From JBAOHV01 sp964450685 (GTDB taxonomy: Bacteria > Actinomycetota > Acidimicrobiia > Acidimicrobiales > Microtrichaceae): DNA of 64,000 bases. Below the pieces are notes generated by a model. It had not been told where the DNA came from and made no database searches. It was given only the letters and a program-made list of their open reading frames with translations. Within the stretch, counting starts at the first letter, position 1. Every line of letters begins with the position of its first letter. The position numbers were made by a program, and so were the translations under genes. Positions 16,070-24,726 of this stretch are shown here, piece after piece. The stretch spans positions 1 to 64,000 of the forward strand of contig CAYVDN010000007.1 of NCBI GenBank assembly GCA_964450685.1, in the 5' to 3' direction.

Positions 16070-17371
16070 CTACCGGGGCGCTCGGTGGGCCATGTCGGCC
16101 GCGACGTGATGAGCGGCGTCGATCGTGCGGCGCAGGTCCTCGTCGGTGTGTGCCAGCGAGGGGAACATGACCTCCCACGGGCCCGGAGCGAAAGCGATCC
16201 CCCGTTCGAGCATGCCGTGGAAGAACCCCGGGTAGCGCCCGAGCTCGACCGATGCGCCGGCGGTGGCGAAGTCGACCGGCGGCGCTCCGTCACCGAAGAA
16301 GCAACCGACCAGCGGCCCCACCCGCGGGACCGTCGCCGGGACTCCCGCCTCGGCGAACGCGCTCCGCAGGCCCCGGGCGAGCACCTCGGCGATGCCCTCC
16401 AGACGGTCGTAGGCGTCGTCGTCGAGCTGGGAGAGGACCGCCGTGCCGGCAGCGGTCGCGAGCGGGTTCCCCGACAACGTGCCTGCCTGGTAGACGGGGC
16501 CGAGCGGGGCGAGATTGGCCATGATCTCGCGCGACGAACCGAACGCGCCGACGGGCAGGCCGCCACCGATGATCTTGCCGAAGCACCACAGGTCCGGGGT
16601 GATGCCCGACCATGCTGTGGCCCCACCGACTCCGAGTCGGAACCCGGTGATCACCTCGTCGAACAGCAGCAGCGCACCGACCCGGTCGCATTCGGCGCGC
16701 AGACCGGCGAGGAAGCCCTCCGACGGCGGGACCAGGCCCATGTTGGCAGCGACGGCCTCGACGATGACCACAGCGACTGTCTCGTCGAGTCGCGGCACGA
16801 CGTTGTACGGCTCGATGCGGGTGTCGGCGATCGCTCCGGCGGTGACCCCGGCGGAGTCGGGAGACGTACCGGTGACGGTCGCCTCCTCGGCGACACCGGA
16901 TCCTGCAGCGGCGAGCAGGGCATCGGAGTGCCCGTGGTAGCAGCCCTCGAACTTCACGATCGTCGAGCGGCCGGTGGCGCCTCGGGCGAGGCGGATGGCC
17001 GACATGGTCGCCTCGGTACCGGAGCTCACCAGACGGACCTGGTCCATACCGGGCACCCGGCCACACAGCTCCTCGGCCAGGCGGACCTCGCCGGGTGTGG
17101 GCGCACCGAACGTGCTGCCCAGGGTGACCGCCTGTCGGACCGCCTCGACCACGACAGGGTGGGCATGACCGAGTATCGACGCCCCATAGCTCTGCACGTA
17201 GTCGATGAACTGCGTACCCTCGACGTCCCAGACGTGGGCACCCTCGCCGCGTGCGACGAAGTAGGGCGTGCCGCCCACCGAGCGGAATGCCCGGACCGGC
17301 GAGTTGACCCCGCCGGGGATCCGGGCGAGTCCCCGCTCGTAGAGCGAGGAGTTGGTCGGCATCTCCGTCAC
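16070..17371 (-). CDS. hemL: glutamate-1-semialdehyde 2,1-aminomutase
   Basis: This PLP enzyme converts glutamate-1-semialdehyde to 5-aminolevulinate in the C5 route of tetrapyrrole synthesis. The 433-residue product opens with the family motif IPGGVNSPVRAFRSVGG. It has the PLP-site segments SSGTEATMSAIRLAR and LLLFDEVITGFR. The Schiff-base lysine is in CFGKIIGGGLPVGAFG. It starts 4 bases inside the end of hemB (overlapping stop), so it belongs to the hem operon. HemA supplies its substrate. Confidence 0.96.
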   Translation of the reverse strand: MTEMPTNSSLYERGLARIPGGVNSPVRAFRSVGGTPYFVARGEGAHVWDVEGTQFIDYVQSYGASILGHAHPVVVEAVRQAVTLGSTFGAPTPGEVRLAEELCGRVPGMDQVRLVSSGTEATMSAIRLARGATGRSTIVKFEGCYHGHSDALLAAAGSGVAEEATVTGTSPDSAGVTAGAIADTRIEPYNVVPRLDETVAVVIVEAVAANMGLVPPSEGFLAGLRAECDRVGALLLFDEVITGFRLGVGGATAWSGITPDLWCFGKIIGGGLPVGAFGSSREIMANLAPLGPVYQAGTLSGNPLATAAGTAVLSQLDDDAYDRLEGIAEVLARGLRSAFAEAGVPATVPRVGPLVGCFFGDGAPPVDFATAGASVELGRYPGFFHGMLERGIAFAPGPWEVMFPSLAHTDEDLRRTIDAAHHVAADMAHRAPR

Positions 17372-18348
17372 TGGAGCACCTCGGCGAGTGAACGGGTGAA
17401 GTAGGTCAGGATCATGTCGGCCCCGGCGCGTTTGATCGCGCTGATCTGTTCGAGCGCGACGGCGTCACCGTCGATCCAGCCTCGCTGCGCGGCGGCATGG
17501 ACCATCGCGTACTCGCCCGAGACGTGGTAGGCGGCGATCGGCACGTCCACCTCGGCACGCGCACGAACGAGGACGTCGAGATAGGTCAGGGCGGGTTTGA
17601 CCATGACCATGTCCGCCCCTTCGCCGAGGTCGGCACGGATCTCCTCGAGCGACTCACGGACGTTGTGCCAGTCCTGCTGGTAGCCGCGGCGGTCGCCGCC
17701 GTCGGCGATCTCGACGTCGACGGCTTCGCGGAACGGCCCGTAGAGCGCTGATGCGTACTTCGCGGCGTAGGCGAGGATCGCGACCTGCTCGTGGGACTCC
17801 TCGTCGAGCGCGTCCCGAATGGCGAGCACCTGACCGTCCATCATCCCTGACGGCGCGCACACGTCCACGCCCGCTTCGGCCTGGGCGATCGCGACCTCGG
17901 CGTAGCGCTCGAGCGTGGCGTCGTTGTCGACCTGACCCGACGGGGTCAGCAGCCCGCAGTGCCCGTGGTCGGTGTACTCGTCAAGGCACAGGTCCGCCAT
18001 CAACACGATCGAGTCGCCGTAGGTGTCGCGCAGGTCCCGCAGCGCCAACTGCACGATGCCGTCGGGGTCGGATGCTCCGGAACCATCGGCGTCCTTGTGT
18101 TCGGGGACACCGAAGAGGATGACCGCGGGTACACCCAGGTCGACCAGCTCACCGACCTCGCCGACGAGGGAGCGTCGGGTGTGTTGGACCACGCCCGGCA
18201 GAGATTCGATCGGGTGCGGCTCGGCGATCCCCTCGCGGACGAACAACGGCGCGATCAGGTCGTCGACTCCCAGTCTGGTCTCGGCGACGAGCCTGCGAAG
18301 GGCGGGGGTTCGCCGGAGGCGTCGGAGTCGCTGCTGGGGGAACGGCAC
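17368..18348 (-). CDS. hemB: delta-aminolevulinic acid dehydratase (porphobilinogen synthase)
   Basis: This condenses two 5-aminolevulinate molecules to porphobilinogen. The GTG at 18348 (VPFPQQRLRRLRRTP) gives 326 residues, the normal family length. An ATG further upstream adds 25 atypical residues. Two active-site lysines are in LAYAAKYASALYGPFR and MVMVKPALTYLD. The metal-site region reads DLCLDEYTDHGHCG. The second Cys of the zinc-type triad is Asp, which suggests a magnesium or mixed metal type. It overlaps hemL and lies 88 bases after cobA-hemD. Confidence 0.95.
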   Translation of the reverse strand: MPFPQQRLRRLRRTPALRRLVAETRLGVDDLIAPLFVREGIAEPHPIESLPGVVQHTRRSLVGEVGELVDLGVPAVILFGVPEHKDADGSGASDPDGIVQLALRDLRDTYGDSIVLMADLCLDEYTDHGHCGLLTPSGQVDNDATLERYAEVAIAQAEAGVDVCAPSGMMDGQVLAIRDALDEESHEQVAILAYAAKYASALYGPFREAVDVEIADGGDRRGYQQDWHNVRESLEEIRADLGEGADMVMVKPALTYLDVLVRARAEVDVPIAAYHVSGEYAMVHAAAQRGWIDGDAVALEQISAIKRAGADMILTYFTRSLAEVLQ

Positions 18349-18436
18349 ACGCCGAGTGTAGGCATCGCGACTGTGGGCATCGACCGGGCCGACGACCGCA
18401 GCGGTGACGGTCGGCGGGCGCATGCACCTGAGTGGC

Positions 18437-19918
18437 TCAGGGTCGAAGGTGTTCGACGAGAGCTTCGACGATTCCGTCGAGTGTGTGCGGCGACGCCTCC
18501 GCTGTCACCTCCAGGCCGAGCTCGCTCGCGGCCGCTGCTGTGATCGGACCGATCGCTACGACCACCGGCGGCACGACCCGCGCCAGTTCAGCGGCGCTGC
18601 TGTGCCCGATGGCAGCGACAAGGTTCCTGGCCGACGAGGCGGACGTGAAGGTGACTGCATCGGCGGCGCTCACACGCTCTAGTGCCTGATCGTCGATCGC
18701 CACCGGCACGGTCCGGTACGCGTCGACAACGTCGACGACCCACCCGCGGGCGCGCAACCCGTCGGGCAACAGGTCCCTGGCGACCTGGGCGCGTGCGAGC
18801 AGCACTCGCCCACCGCCGGCGGGCGGGTCGGGGAACTCGTCGAGCAGCCCTTCGGCGACGTAGCGCTCCGGCACCAGATCGGCCTGGATGTGATGGTCCC
18901 GGAGCACACCAGCGGTGCCGGGTCCGATCGCAGCGATGCGCACGCCCGCCAGGTCACGGGCGTCACGCAGCTCAGCCATCGTCCGTCTGGCGCCGTTGGG
19001 CGAGGTGACCACCAGCCAGTCGTACCCGGACACCCCGGCGATCGCAGCTCGCAGCGCCTCACCCCCGTCGAGCGGATCGACGATGTCGATCGTCGGCACC
19101 TCGACCACCTGGGCCCCGACGTTGCGGAGCCGTCTTGCCAACTCGCTCGCCTGGCCCGGCGAACGGGTCACCACCACCCGACGTCCGAGCAACGGCCGCG
19201 ACGTGAACCAGTCCAGCGACTCACCGGCCACATCGCCGATGACGATCGTCGACGGCGGACGCAGAGGCTGGCCGTGCAGAGTCGCCAACGTCGCCCTCGT
19301 GACGTGCTGGTCTGAGCGGGTCCCCCAGCGCACGGCGGCAGCCGGGGTGTCATCGGGCAGCCCGCCGTCACGGAGGCGTCGGCTGATCTCGGGCAGGTTC
19401 GCCACGCCCATCAGCACGACGATGGTCCCGCCGACCTTGGCGAGGGACTCCCAGTCGACGTCGCCGCGACCCTTGGTCGGGTCCTCGTGGCCGGTCACGA
19501 TCGTCAGGCTCGTGGACGAGTAGCGCATCGTCACCGGGATCCCCGCGTACGCCGGTGCCGCTATCGCCGACGTGATGCCGGGCACCACCTCGTAGGGGAC
19601 ACCGGCTGCTGCCAGCGCATGGGCCTCTTCGGCGCCGCGGGCGAACACGAACGGGTCTCCGCCCTTGAGGCGCACGACGAGGCGGCCGGCCAGTCCGTGC
19701 TCGACCAAAAGCTCGTTGATCCGTTCCTGGCGCACCGACGGGCCGTTCGGGGTCTTGCCGACGTCGATGCGCTCCGCGTCGGGTGGTGCCATGTCAAGCA
19801 GCGACCTGGCGGAGAGGCGGTCGTGGACTACCACCTCGGCGGCGCGCAGCAGTTCGGCGCCACGCACGGTGAGCAGCCCCGGATCGCCGGGTCCGGCACC
19901 AACGAGGTAGACGGTCAC
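18437..19918 (-). CDS. fused uroporphyrinogen-III methyltransferase / uroporphyrinogen-III synthase
   Basis: This two-enzyme fusion sits at the tetrapyrrole branch point. Residues 1-~240 form the SAM-dependent methyltransferase (CobA/SUMT): VYLVGAGPGDPGLLTVRGAE, VRLKGGDPFVFARGAEE and MRYSSTSLTIVTGHED. Residues ~250-493 form the HemD synthase fold: RRVVVTRSPGQASELARRL, DWLVVTSPNGARR, DAVTFTSASSARNLV. The HemD half makes the uro'gen III ring. The CobA half diverts it to siroheme or cobalamin. The fusion is common in actinobacteria. The 4-base overlap with hemC places it third in the hem operon. Confidence 0.95.
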   Translation of the reverse strand: MTVYLVGAGPGDPGLLTVRGAELLRAAEVVVHDRLSARSLLDMAPPDAERIDVGKTPNGPSVRQERINELLVEHGLAGRLVVRLKGGDPFVFARGAEEAHALAAAGVPYEVVPGITSAIAAPAYAGIPVTMRYSSTSLTIVTGHEDPTKGRGDVDWESLAKVGGTIVVLMGVANLPEISRRLRDGGLPDDTPAAAVRWGTRSDQHVTRATLATLHGQPLRPPSTIVIGDVAGESLDWFTSRPLLGRRVVVTRSPGQASELARRLRNVGAQVVEVPTIDIVDPLDGGEALRAAIAGVSGYDWLVVTSPNGARRTMAELRDARDLAGVRIAAIGPGTAGVLRDHHIQADLVPERYVAEGLLDEFPDPPAGGGRVLLARAQVARDLLPDGLRARGWVVDVVDAYRTVPVAIDDQALERVSAADAVTFTSASSARNLVAAIGHSSAAELARVVPPVVVAIGPITAAAASELGLEVTAEASPHTLDGIVEALVEHLRP

Positions 19919-20835
19919 GACATGCCCTCCTCGAGCTCGGCCCGTAGCGCGGCAGCCAGGTCACGGCCCGACGACTCCACCATCTTGGGGACCATCGCGG
20001 GGTCCGCCAGGACGTCCGGTTGAATCGTCCGGCTCCCCACGACCATCGTCTCGCCCACCCCGGACGCGAGCATGGCGCTGAGAACCAACTCGCCGTCGGC
20101 GGCGAACTCGGCGTGGGCTCCGGCGGGCAGCGAACAGTCGCCGCCCAACTCGGCCAGAAACGCGCGCTCCGCGTCGACTCGCAGCCTGCTCGGCGCGTGT
20201 TCCACCGCAGCGAGCAGGTCCGCCGTCGCGGTGTCGTCGGCGCGGCACTCCACTGCCAGGGCCGCCTGGGCGACCTGGGGGATCATCGCAGACACGTCGA
20301 GCACCTCACTCACGTGCTCCGACAGTCCGAGCCGTTCGAACGCGACGGCGGCGACCACGATCGCGTCGAACTCCGACGCACGGGCGAGCCGGGTCGCCAT
20401 GTTGCCGCGCAGCTCGGCGAAACGGAGATCCGGCCTGGTGTGCGCCAGCTGCGCACGACGCCGGGCCGAGCCCGTCGCCACGACGGCCCCGGGGGCGAGT
20501 CCGGTCAACGTCGAGCCGACCAGGGCGTCGCGCGGATCGCCTCGTTCGGGAACCGCGGCCAGCAGCAGGCCGTCACCGGTGACCGCCGGGAGGTCCTTCG
20601 CCGAATGCACCGCGATGTCGGCTCTGCGGTCGAGCACAGCGGCCTGCACCTCGGTGGCGAACACGCCCTTGCCGCCGATCTCGGACAGAGCCACGTCCAG
20701 ACGGCGGTCTCCTTCGGTCGACAGCGCTACCAGCTCGACGCGGAGGCCGGGGTGGGCACCAGTGAGCAGGGCGGCAACGTGTTCCGCCTGCCACAACGCC
20801 AGCGGGGATCGTCGCGTGGCGAGGCGGAGGACCAC
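19915..20835 (-). CDS. hemC: porphobilinogen deaminase (hydroxymethylbilane synthase)
   Basis: This polymerises four porphobilinogens to hydroxymethylbilane. I choose the GTG at 20835 (VVLRLATRRSPLALWQAE), right after the hemA stop. The upstream ATG would overlap hemA by 47 bases and adds a Ser/Thr-rich leader that the family lacks. The product has 306 residues. Diagnostic segments are EIGGKGVFATEVQ, HSAKDLPA, TGSARRRAQL and RGNMATRL. The dipyrromethane cofactor Cys is in ELGGDCSLPAGAHA. Confidence 0.94.
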   Translation of the reverse strand: MVLRLATRRSPLALWQAEHVAALLTGAHPGLRVELVALSTEGDRRLDVALSEIGGKGVFATEVQAAVLDRRADIAVHSAKDLPAVTGDGLLLAAVPERGDPRDALVGSTLTGLAPGAVVATGSARRRAQLAHTRPDLRFAELRGNMATRLARASEFDAIVVAAVAFERLGLSEHVSEVLDVSAMIPQVAQAALAVECRADDTATADLLAAVEHAPSRLRVDAERAFLAELGGDCSLPAGAHAEFAADGELVLSAMLASGVGETMVVGSRTIQPDVLADPAMVPKMVESSGRDLAAALRAELEEGMS

Positions 20836-20836
20836 C

Positions 20837-22180
20837 TCAGCCGAGCTCGAAGAGGTCGCGCACCGAGTCGGCGAGACGCTCACCCCGACTGGACCCGGCA
20901 GAGTCCTTCAACTGGACCGTCGGGGCGTGCAGCAGCTTGGCGAGCAAGCCCTTGGTGAGCGCCTCGACGGCGTCGCGCTGCTCGGGCGACAGGCTCTCGA
21001 GTCGGGCGGCGAAACGGTCCAACTCGGCCTGCCGCACACCCTCGGCCTGGTCACGTAGCGCAGTGACCACGGGAGCGACCTCACGCGCCGACACGACCGA
21101 ACTGAACCGTGCGATCTCGTCGTCGACGATCCCACGGACCGCGTCGGCCTCGGCGCGGCGCGCCGCCAGGTTCGCCTCGGTCAACTCGGCGACCGCTGCC
21201 ATGTCGAGCAGTTCGACACCGTCGACCTCGGCCGCAGCCGGTTCGACGTCACGAGGCATCCCCACATCGACCACGAGCACGGACCGGGCCGGGTCGGTGC
21301 CCACGGCGGCATGGAGCTGCGAGGCGGTGACGACGGCCTCGGTCGCGTCGGTCGCGGTGAACACCACATCGACAGAGGACAGGACTTCGTCGAGCCGATC
21401 CAACCCGAGGCCGCGGATGACTCCCGGTCGACCGGTCGACGAATCGGCCAGCGACTCGGCCAACGCGACCGCCCGTGGCTCGGTGCGGTTGGCGATCACG
21501 AGCTCCTCGAGGTGGGCGTCGGCCAGGAACCTCGCCATCCCCCGCGCCATCGATCCGGCACCGACCACGACCGCCCGCCGGCCAGCGAGCCCGATGGCCG
21601 CCCGGGCACCGGCGCACTTGGGTTCCACGACCGGTTCGGTGACCGCCCCGAGCCGTTCACCCGCCATGATCACCGCGGCCTGCGACACCGACGTGACGTG
21701 GTGGGAGATGCGGGTCTCGTTGCGGGCACGTTTGCCGACCTCGAGGGCATGGCGGAACAGCAGGTTCAGGCTGCGCCGGGACGTGCCCTCGGCCCGGGCC
21801 ATGTCCCAGGCGGTGCGCACCTGACCGAGGATCTCGTGCTCACCGGGCACCGCCGAGTCGAGCCCTGCCGCGACCTCGAACAGGTGCTGCACGGCACTGT
21901 CGTCGTGCTCGACGTAGAGGCACTCGGCAAACCGGTCCGGTGTCAGGAAGGTCAGGTCGCTGAAGAAGTCACGGACCTGGCTGTAGGCGGCGTGGAAGCG
22001 CTCCGCCACCACGTAGACCTCGGTGCGGTTGCAGGTGGCCAGCACCACGACCTCGCTGATGTCGTCCGCGCCGTCGAGGGCATGCAGGAGTTTGGGCAGG
22101 CGGTCGCCAGTCACGGCCATCCGCTCGAGCAGCTCGAGTGGAGCCGTTCGGTGATTCGCTCCTACGACGACGACTGACAC
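20837..22180 (-). CDS. hemA: glutamyl-tRNA reductase
   Basis: This is the first committed enzyme of the C5 tetrapyrrole pathway; it reduces Glu-tRNA to glutamate-1-semialdehyde. The GTG at 22180 gives 447 residues. The N-terminus is SVVVVGANHRTAPLELLE. The catalytic Cys is in VVLATCNRTEVY. GEHEILGQVRTAW is the conserved tRNA-binding region. The NADPH domain has VVVGAGSMARGMARFL. A GAAGGAG Shine-Dalgarno sits 11 bases upstream. A 51-codon ORF overlaps its first 19 bases, which could couple translation. Confidence 0.96.
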   Translation of the reverse strand: MSVVVVGANHRTAPLELLERMAVTGDRLPKLLHALDGADDISEVVVLATCNRTEVYVVAERFHAAYSQVRDFFSDLTFLTPDRFAECLYVEHDDSAVQHLFEVAAGLDSAVPGEHEILGQVRTAWDMARAEGTSRRSLNLLFRHALEVGKRARNETRISHHVTSVSQAAVIMAGERLGAVTEPVVEPKCAGARAAIGLAGRRAVVVGAGSMARGMARFLADAHLEELVIANRTEPRAVALAESLADSSTGRPGVIRGLGLDRLDEVLSSVDVVFTATDATEAVVTASQLHAAVGTDPARSVLVVDVGMPRDVEPAAAEVDGVELLDMAAVAELTEANLAARRAEADAVRGIVDDEIARFSSVVSAREVAPVVTALRDQAEGVRQAELDRFAARLESLSPEQRDAVEALTKGLLAKLLHAPTVQLKDSAGSSRGERLADSVRDLFELG

Positions 22181-22317
22181 GCCTGCGGGCGCTCCTTCGC
22201 TACGGCCACGAGGCCCCGACGGATCAGGTCAAGGATGCTCGCATCGGGACCCGATCGCCAGTCGATGACGCACGCCGGATGGGTGAGGACGAACGGCGAC
22301 AGGACGGCTACAGGCAT
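22162..22317 (-). CDS. small ORF between rex and hemA (51 residues), unknown
   Basis: A 51-codon reading frame starts with ATG 8 bases after the rex stop. A GAGGG Shine-Dalgarno lies 5 bases before that ATG. It ends 19 bases inside hemA. The product begins MPVAVLSPFVLTHPACVIDW and ends with a helical basic stretch (DLIRRGLVAVAKERP). No family is recognised. Without it, the 145-bp rex-hemA gap would be unexplained. It could be a real small protein or a coupling leader for hemA. Expression is not proven. Confidence 0.4.
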   Translation of the reverse strand: MPVAVLSPFVLTHPACVIDWRSGPDASILDLIRRGLVAVAKERPQACQSSS

Positions 22318-22325
22318 CAGGGCCC

Positions 22326-23027
22326 TCAACCGGCGGCGCGGTCGACCACCGACTCGGCGGCAGAGCTCTCCGCTACCGAACTCTCAGCAACCGAGCGGCG
22401 TTCCTCGTGGAAGGCCAGGATCTGCAGCTCGACGGCGACGTCCACGTCGCGCACCAGCACGTGCGACGGCACGTCGAGCAGCGTCGGCGCGAAGTTCAGG
22501 ATCGAGCGGACACCAGCGTCGACGAGGGTCTCGGCCGCCTCCTGGGCTGCGATGGGGGGGGTGGTGATGATTCCGATCGTGATGTCGTGCTCCCGGACCA
22601 GCCGAGCGAGTTCGTCCTCGTGGTGCACGACCAGCGAGCCCAGGGTCTGGCCGACCTTGGCGGGGTCGGTGTCGACCACTGCCACGACGGAGAAGCCACG
22701 GTCGGTGAAGCCCGCGAACTTGGCGAGCGCCGAACCGAGGTTGCCCGCCCCGACGATGATGCAGGGCCAGTCGTGGGTCAGGCCGAGCTCGCGACGGATC
22801 TCGATGAGCAGCTGCTCGACGTCGTAGCCGACACCACGGGTGCCGTAGGAACCGAAGTACGACAGGTCCTTGCGGACCTTCGCGGCGTTCACCCCGGCAA
22901 GATCGGCGAGCTGCTCGGAGGAGACGGTGGGGCGTTCCTCTGACTGCAGCTGCAGCAGGCACCGGTGGTACACGGGCAACCGGGCGATGGTCGCCTCGGG
23001 GATGACCCTGCGCCGGTGGGAGGACAT
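22326..23027 (-). CDS. rex: redox-sensing transcriptional repressor Rex
   Basis: This DNA-binding repressor senses the NADH/NAD+ ratio. The 233-residue product has an N-terminal winged helix (IPEATIARLPVYHRCL, LAGVNAAKVRKDLSYFGSYG) and a Rossmann domain with IIVGAGNLGSALAKF, followed by VAVVDTDPAKVG. The C-terminal ~20 residues are a low-complexity Ala/Ser/Val/Glu tail with short repeats (SVAESSVAESSAAES). rex upstream of hemACD is a known actinobacterial arrangement. A TACCGT hexamer at 23034-23039 lies 7 bases before the ATG, so the mRNA may be leaderless. A candidate Rex site covers the region just upstream. Confidence 0.95.
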   Translation of the reverse strand: MSSHRRRVIPEATIARLPVYHRCLLQLQSEERPTVSSEQLADLAGVNAAKVRKDLSYFGSYGTRGVGYDVEQLLIEIRRELGLTHDWPCIIVGAGNLGSALAKFAGFTDRGFSVVAVVDTDPAKVGQTLGSLVVHHEDELARLVREHDITIGIITTPPIAAQEAAETLVDAGVRSILNFAPTLLDVPSHVLVRDVDVAVELQILAFHEERRSVAESSVAESSAAESVVDRAAG

Positions 23028-23045
23028 CCATCGACGGTACTTCGC

Positions 23046-23063
23046 TCGTTCACGTGTTCACAA
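23046..23063. promoter_or_regulatory. candidate autoregulatory Rex site upstream of rex
   Basis: TCGTTCACGTGTTCACAA matches the Rex operator TTGTGAAnnnnTTCACAA at 11 of 14 defined positions. One half-site (TTCACAA) is perfect and the other is weak (4 of 7). It lies 19 to 36 bases upstream of the rex ATG, immediately behind the TACCGT -10 candidate. That is where autorepression would act. Confidence 0.45.
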
Positions 23064-23085
23064 AGTCGGCGGCAAGCCCCGCCAC

Positions 23086-24603
23086 TCAGCCCCCGCCGGC
23101 GTCCTTCAGCTCGAATCGGCGAATCTTGCCGGTGATCCCACGGGGGATGTCGTCGACGAACCAGACCTTGTTCGGGCACTTGTAGCCGGGCAGTCGCTCG
23201 GCGCAGAACGCCACCACGTCGTCCTCCTCGACCGGCACCCCGGGGCGTGCCTTCACGTAGGCCTTGACCGCCTCGCCGGTGTAGGGGTGCGGCACCCCGA
23301 CCACGGCGCACGCCTCTATGCCGGGATGCTCGGCGAGCACCGACTCGACCTCGGCCGGGTAGACGTTGAACCCCGACACGATGATCAGGTCCTTGACCCG
23401 GTCGACCAGGAACAGGAAGCCGTCGTCGTCGACCACAGCGACGTCGCCGGTGCGCAGCCATCCGTCCTCGGTGATCACCGCGGCGGTCGCCTCCGGCGCG
23501 TCCAGGTAGCCGGCGAACACGTTCGGGCCCCGAACCCAGATCTCGCCGGCGTCACCGACGAGCACGTCGTCGCCCTGCTCGTCCACCAGGCGCAGCTCCA
23601 CGCCGGGCACCGGCATGCCGATGGATCCGGCGGGGGTGTCGAAACCACGCGGGCTCGACACCACAGGCGATGCCTCGGTCAGCCCGTAACCCTCGGACAG
23701 GACGAGACCGAACTTCGCCTCGACGACCTGGGCGACCTCGACCGGCAGCTTGGCCGCTCCCGATATCGCGATCCTCACCGACGACATGACCGAGCGGTCG
23801 ACACCCGGCACCCCTGCCCAGGCCGCCCACATCGTCGGCGGTCCCGACACGCTCGTGACCTCCCACTTCTCGATCGACTCGAGCGCCGAGACCGGGTCGA
23901 AGCGCTCGACCAGCAGGACCGACGATCCGACGTACATCGACACGCCGAGCACGACGTTCAGCCCGAAGATGTGGAACATGGGCAGAACCCCGAAGACGAC
24001 GTCCTCGGGAACCTGGTCGCCGTCGTCTGACGCGACGGCCTGGCGGATGTTCGCGTAGAGGTTGCCGTGGGTGAGCATCGCCGCCCGCGGTGATCCGGCT
24101 GTTCCGGACGTGAAGATCAGCACCGCCACGTCGTCCGGGCGGCGCTCGACGATCGGCGCCGAGGTGTCAGACGAGAGCTCCTCGATCGACAGTCCGTCGT
24201 CTGCGACGAAACCGGCACCGATGACGAACTCCAGCTCCGACAGCGCCTCTCGGTCGATGCCCTCGACCACGGCACGGCCGGCGGGTCCGACGATCACCGC
24301 GCGGGCGCCGACGGTCAACAGCTCCTTGGTCAGCGCCGCGGACGGGTTGGTGGGGTTGAGCGGAACTGCGACGAGGCCCGCTCCCAGTGCCGCCAGGTAG
24401 GAGACGACGAAGTAGCGGTTGTTGCCCGACACGATCGCCAGCCGGTCGCCCGGTTCGAGACCCAGTCCGATGAGCCCGGTGCGCAGCCCGGCGACCTGCT
24501 CGCGCAGCGTGCCGTAGTCGGTCGGACGCCCCCTGCTGATCAGCGCCCGGGACTCCGCCGGGTGACCTTCGATGATCGTGGCCAGGTTCACCGCTCGGAC
24601 CAT
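23086..24603 (-). CDS. AMP-dependent acyl-CoA synthetase/ligase
   Basis: This is an adenylate-forming enzyme that activates a carboxylic acid, probably a fatty acid, to its CoA thioester. ANL-superfamily motifs are in order: the P-loop-like FTSGTAGSPRAAMLTHGN, SEGYGLTEASPVV, the hinge TGDVAVVDDDGFLFLVDR and the catalytic lysine in ITGKIRRFEL. Length is about 505 residues. The start is uncertain: I give the ATG at 24603, but GTG 24591 (VNLATIIEGH) is equally close to family N-termini. It is not obviously linked to its hem neighbours. Substrate specificity cannot be read from the sequence. Confidence 0.88.
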   Translation of the reverse strand: MVRAVNLATIIEGHPAESRALISRGRPTDYGTLREQVAGLRTGLIGLGLEPGDRLAIVSGNNRYFVVSYLAALGAGLVAVPLNPTNPSAALTKELLTVGARAVIVGPAGRAVVEGIDREALSELEFVIGAGFVADDGLSIEELSSDTSAPIVERRPDDVAVLIFTSGTAGSPRAAMLTHGNLYANIRQAVASDDGDQVPEDVVFGVLPMFHIFGLNVVLGVSMYVGSSVLLVERFDPVSALESIEKWEVTSVSGPPTMWAAWAGVPGVDRSVMSSVRIAISGAAKLPVEVAQVVEAKFGLVLSEGYGLTEASPVVSSPRGFDTPAGSIGMPVPGVELRLVDEQGDDVLVGDAGEIWVRGPNVFAGYLDAPEATAAVITEDGWLRTGDVAVVDDDGFLFLVDRVKDLIIVSGFNVYPAEVESVLAEHPGIEACAVVGVPHPYTGEAVKAYVKARPGVPVEEDDVVAFCAERLPGYKCPNKVWFVDDIPRGITGKIRRFELKDAGGG

Positions 24604-24636
24604 AGCCGCGTGCACCACTGCACGGCCGGTGCCAGC

Positions 24637-24726
24637 TCAGCGGGCGAGCACGACGAGCTGGAGGAAGGACGCACCGACCAGCACCAGCATCAACAGCACG
24701 ATCATCACCGTCGTCTTGCGTCTCAT
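24637..24726 (-). CDS. 29-residue single-helix membrane microprotein
   Basis: A short frame encodes MRRKTTVMIVLLMLVLVGAS plus nine more residues ending in LAR. This is a basic N-terminus and one uninterrupted membrane helix. GGGGAG lies five bases before the ATG, and the ATG overlaps the upstream gene's stop by 4 bases (ATGA). Both features point to real, coupled translation. Function is unknown. Confidence 0.6.
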   Translation of the reverse strand: MRRKTTVMIVLLMLVLVGASFLQLVVLAR

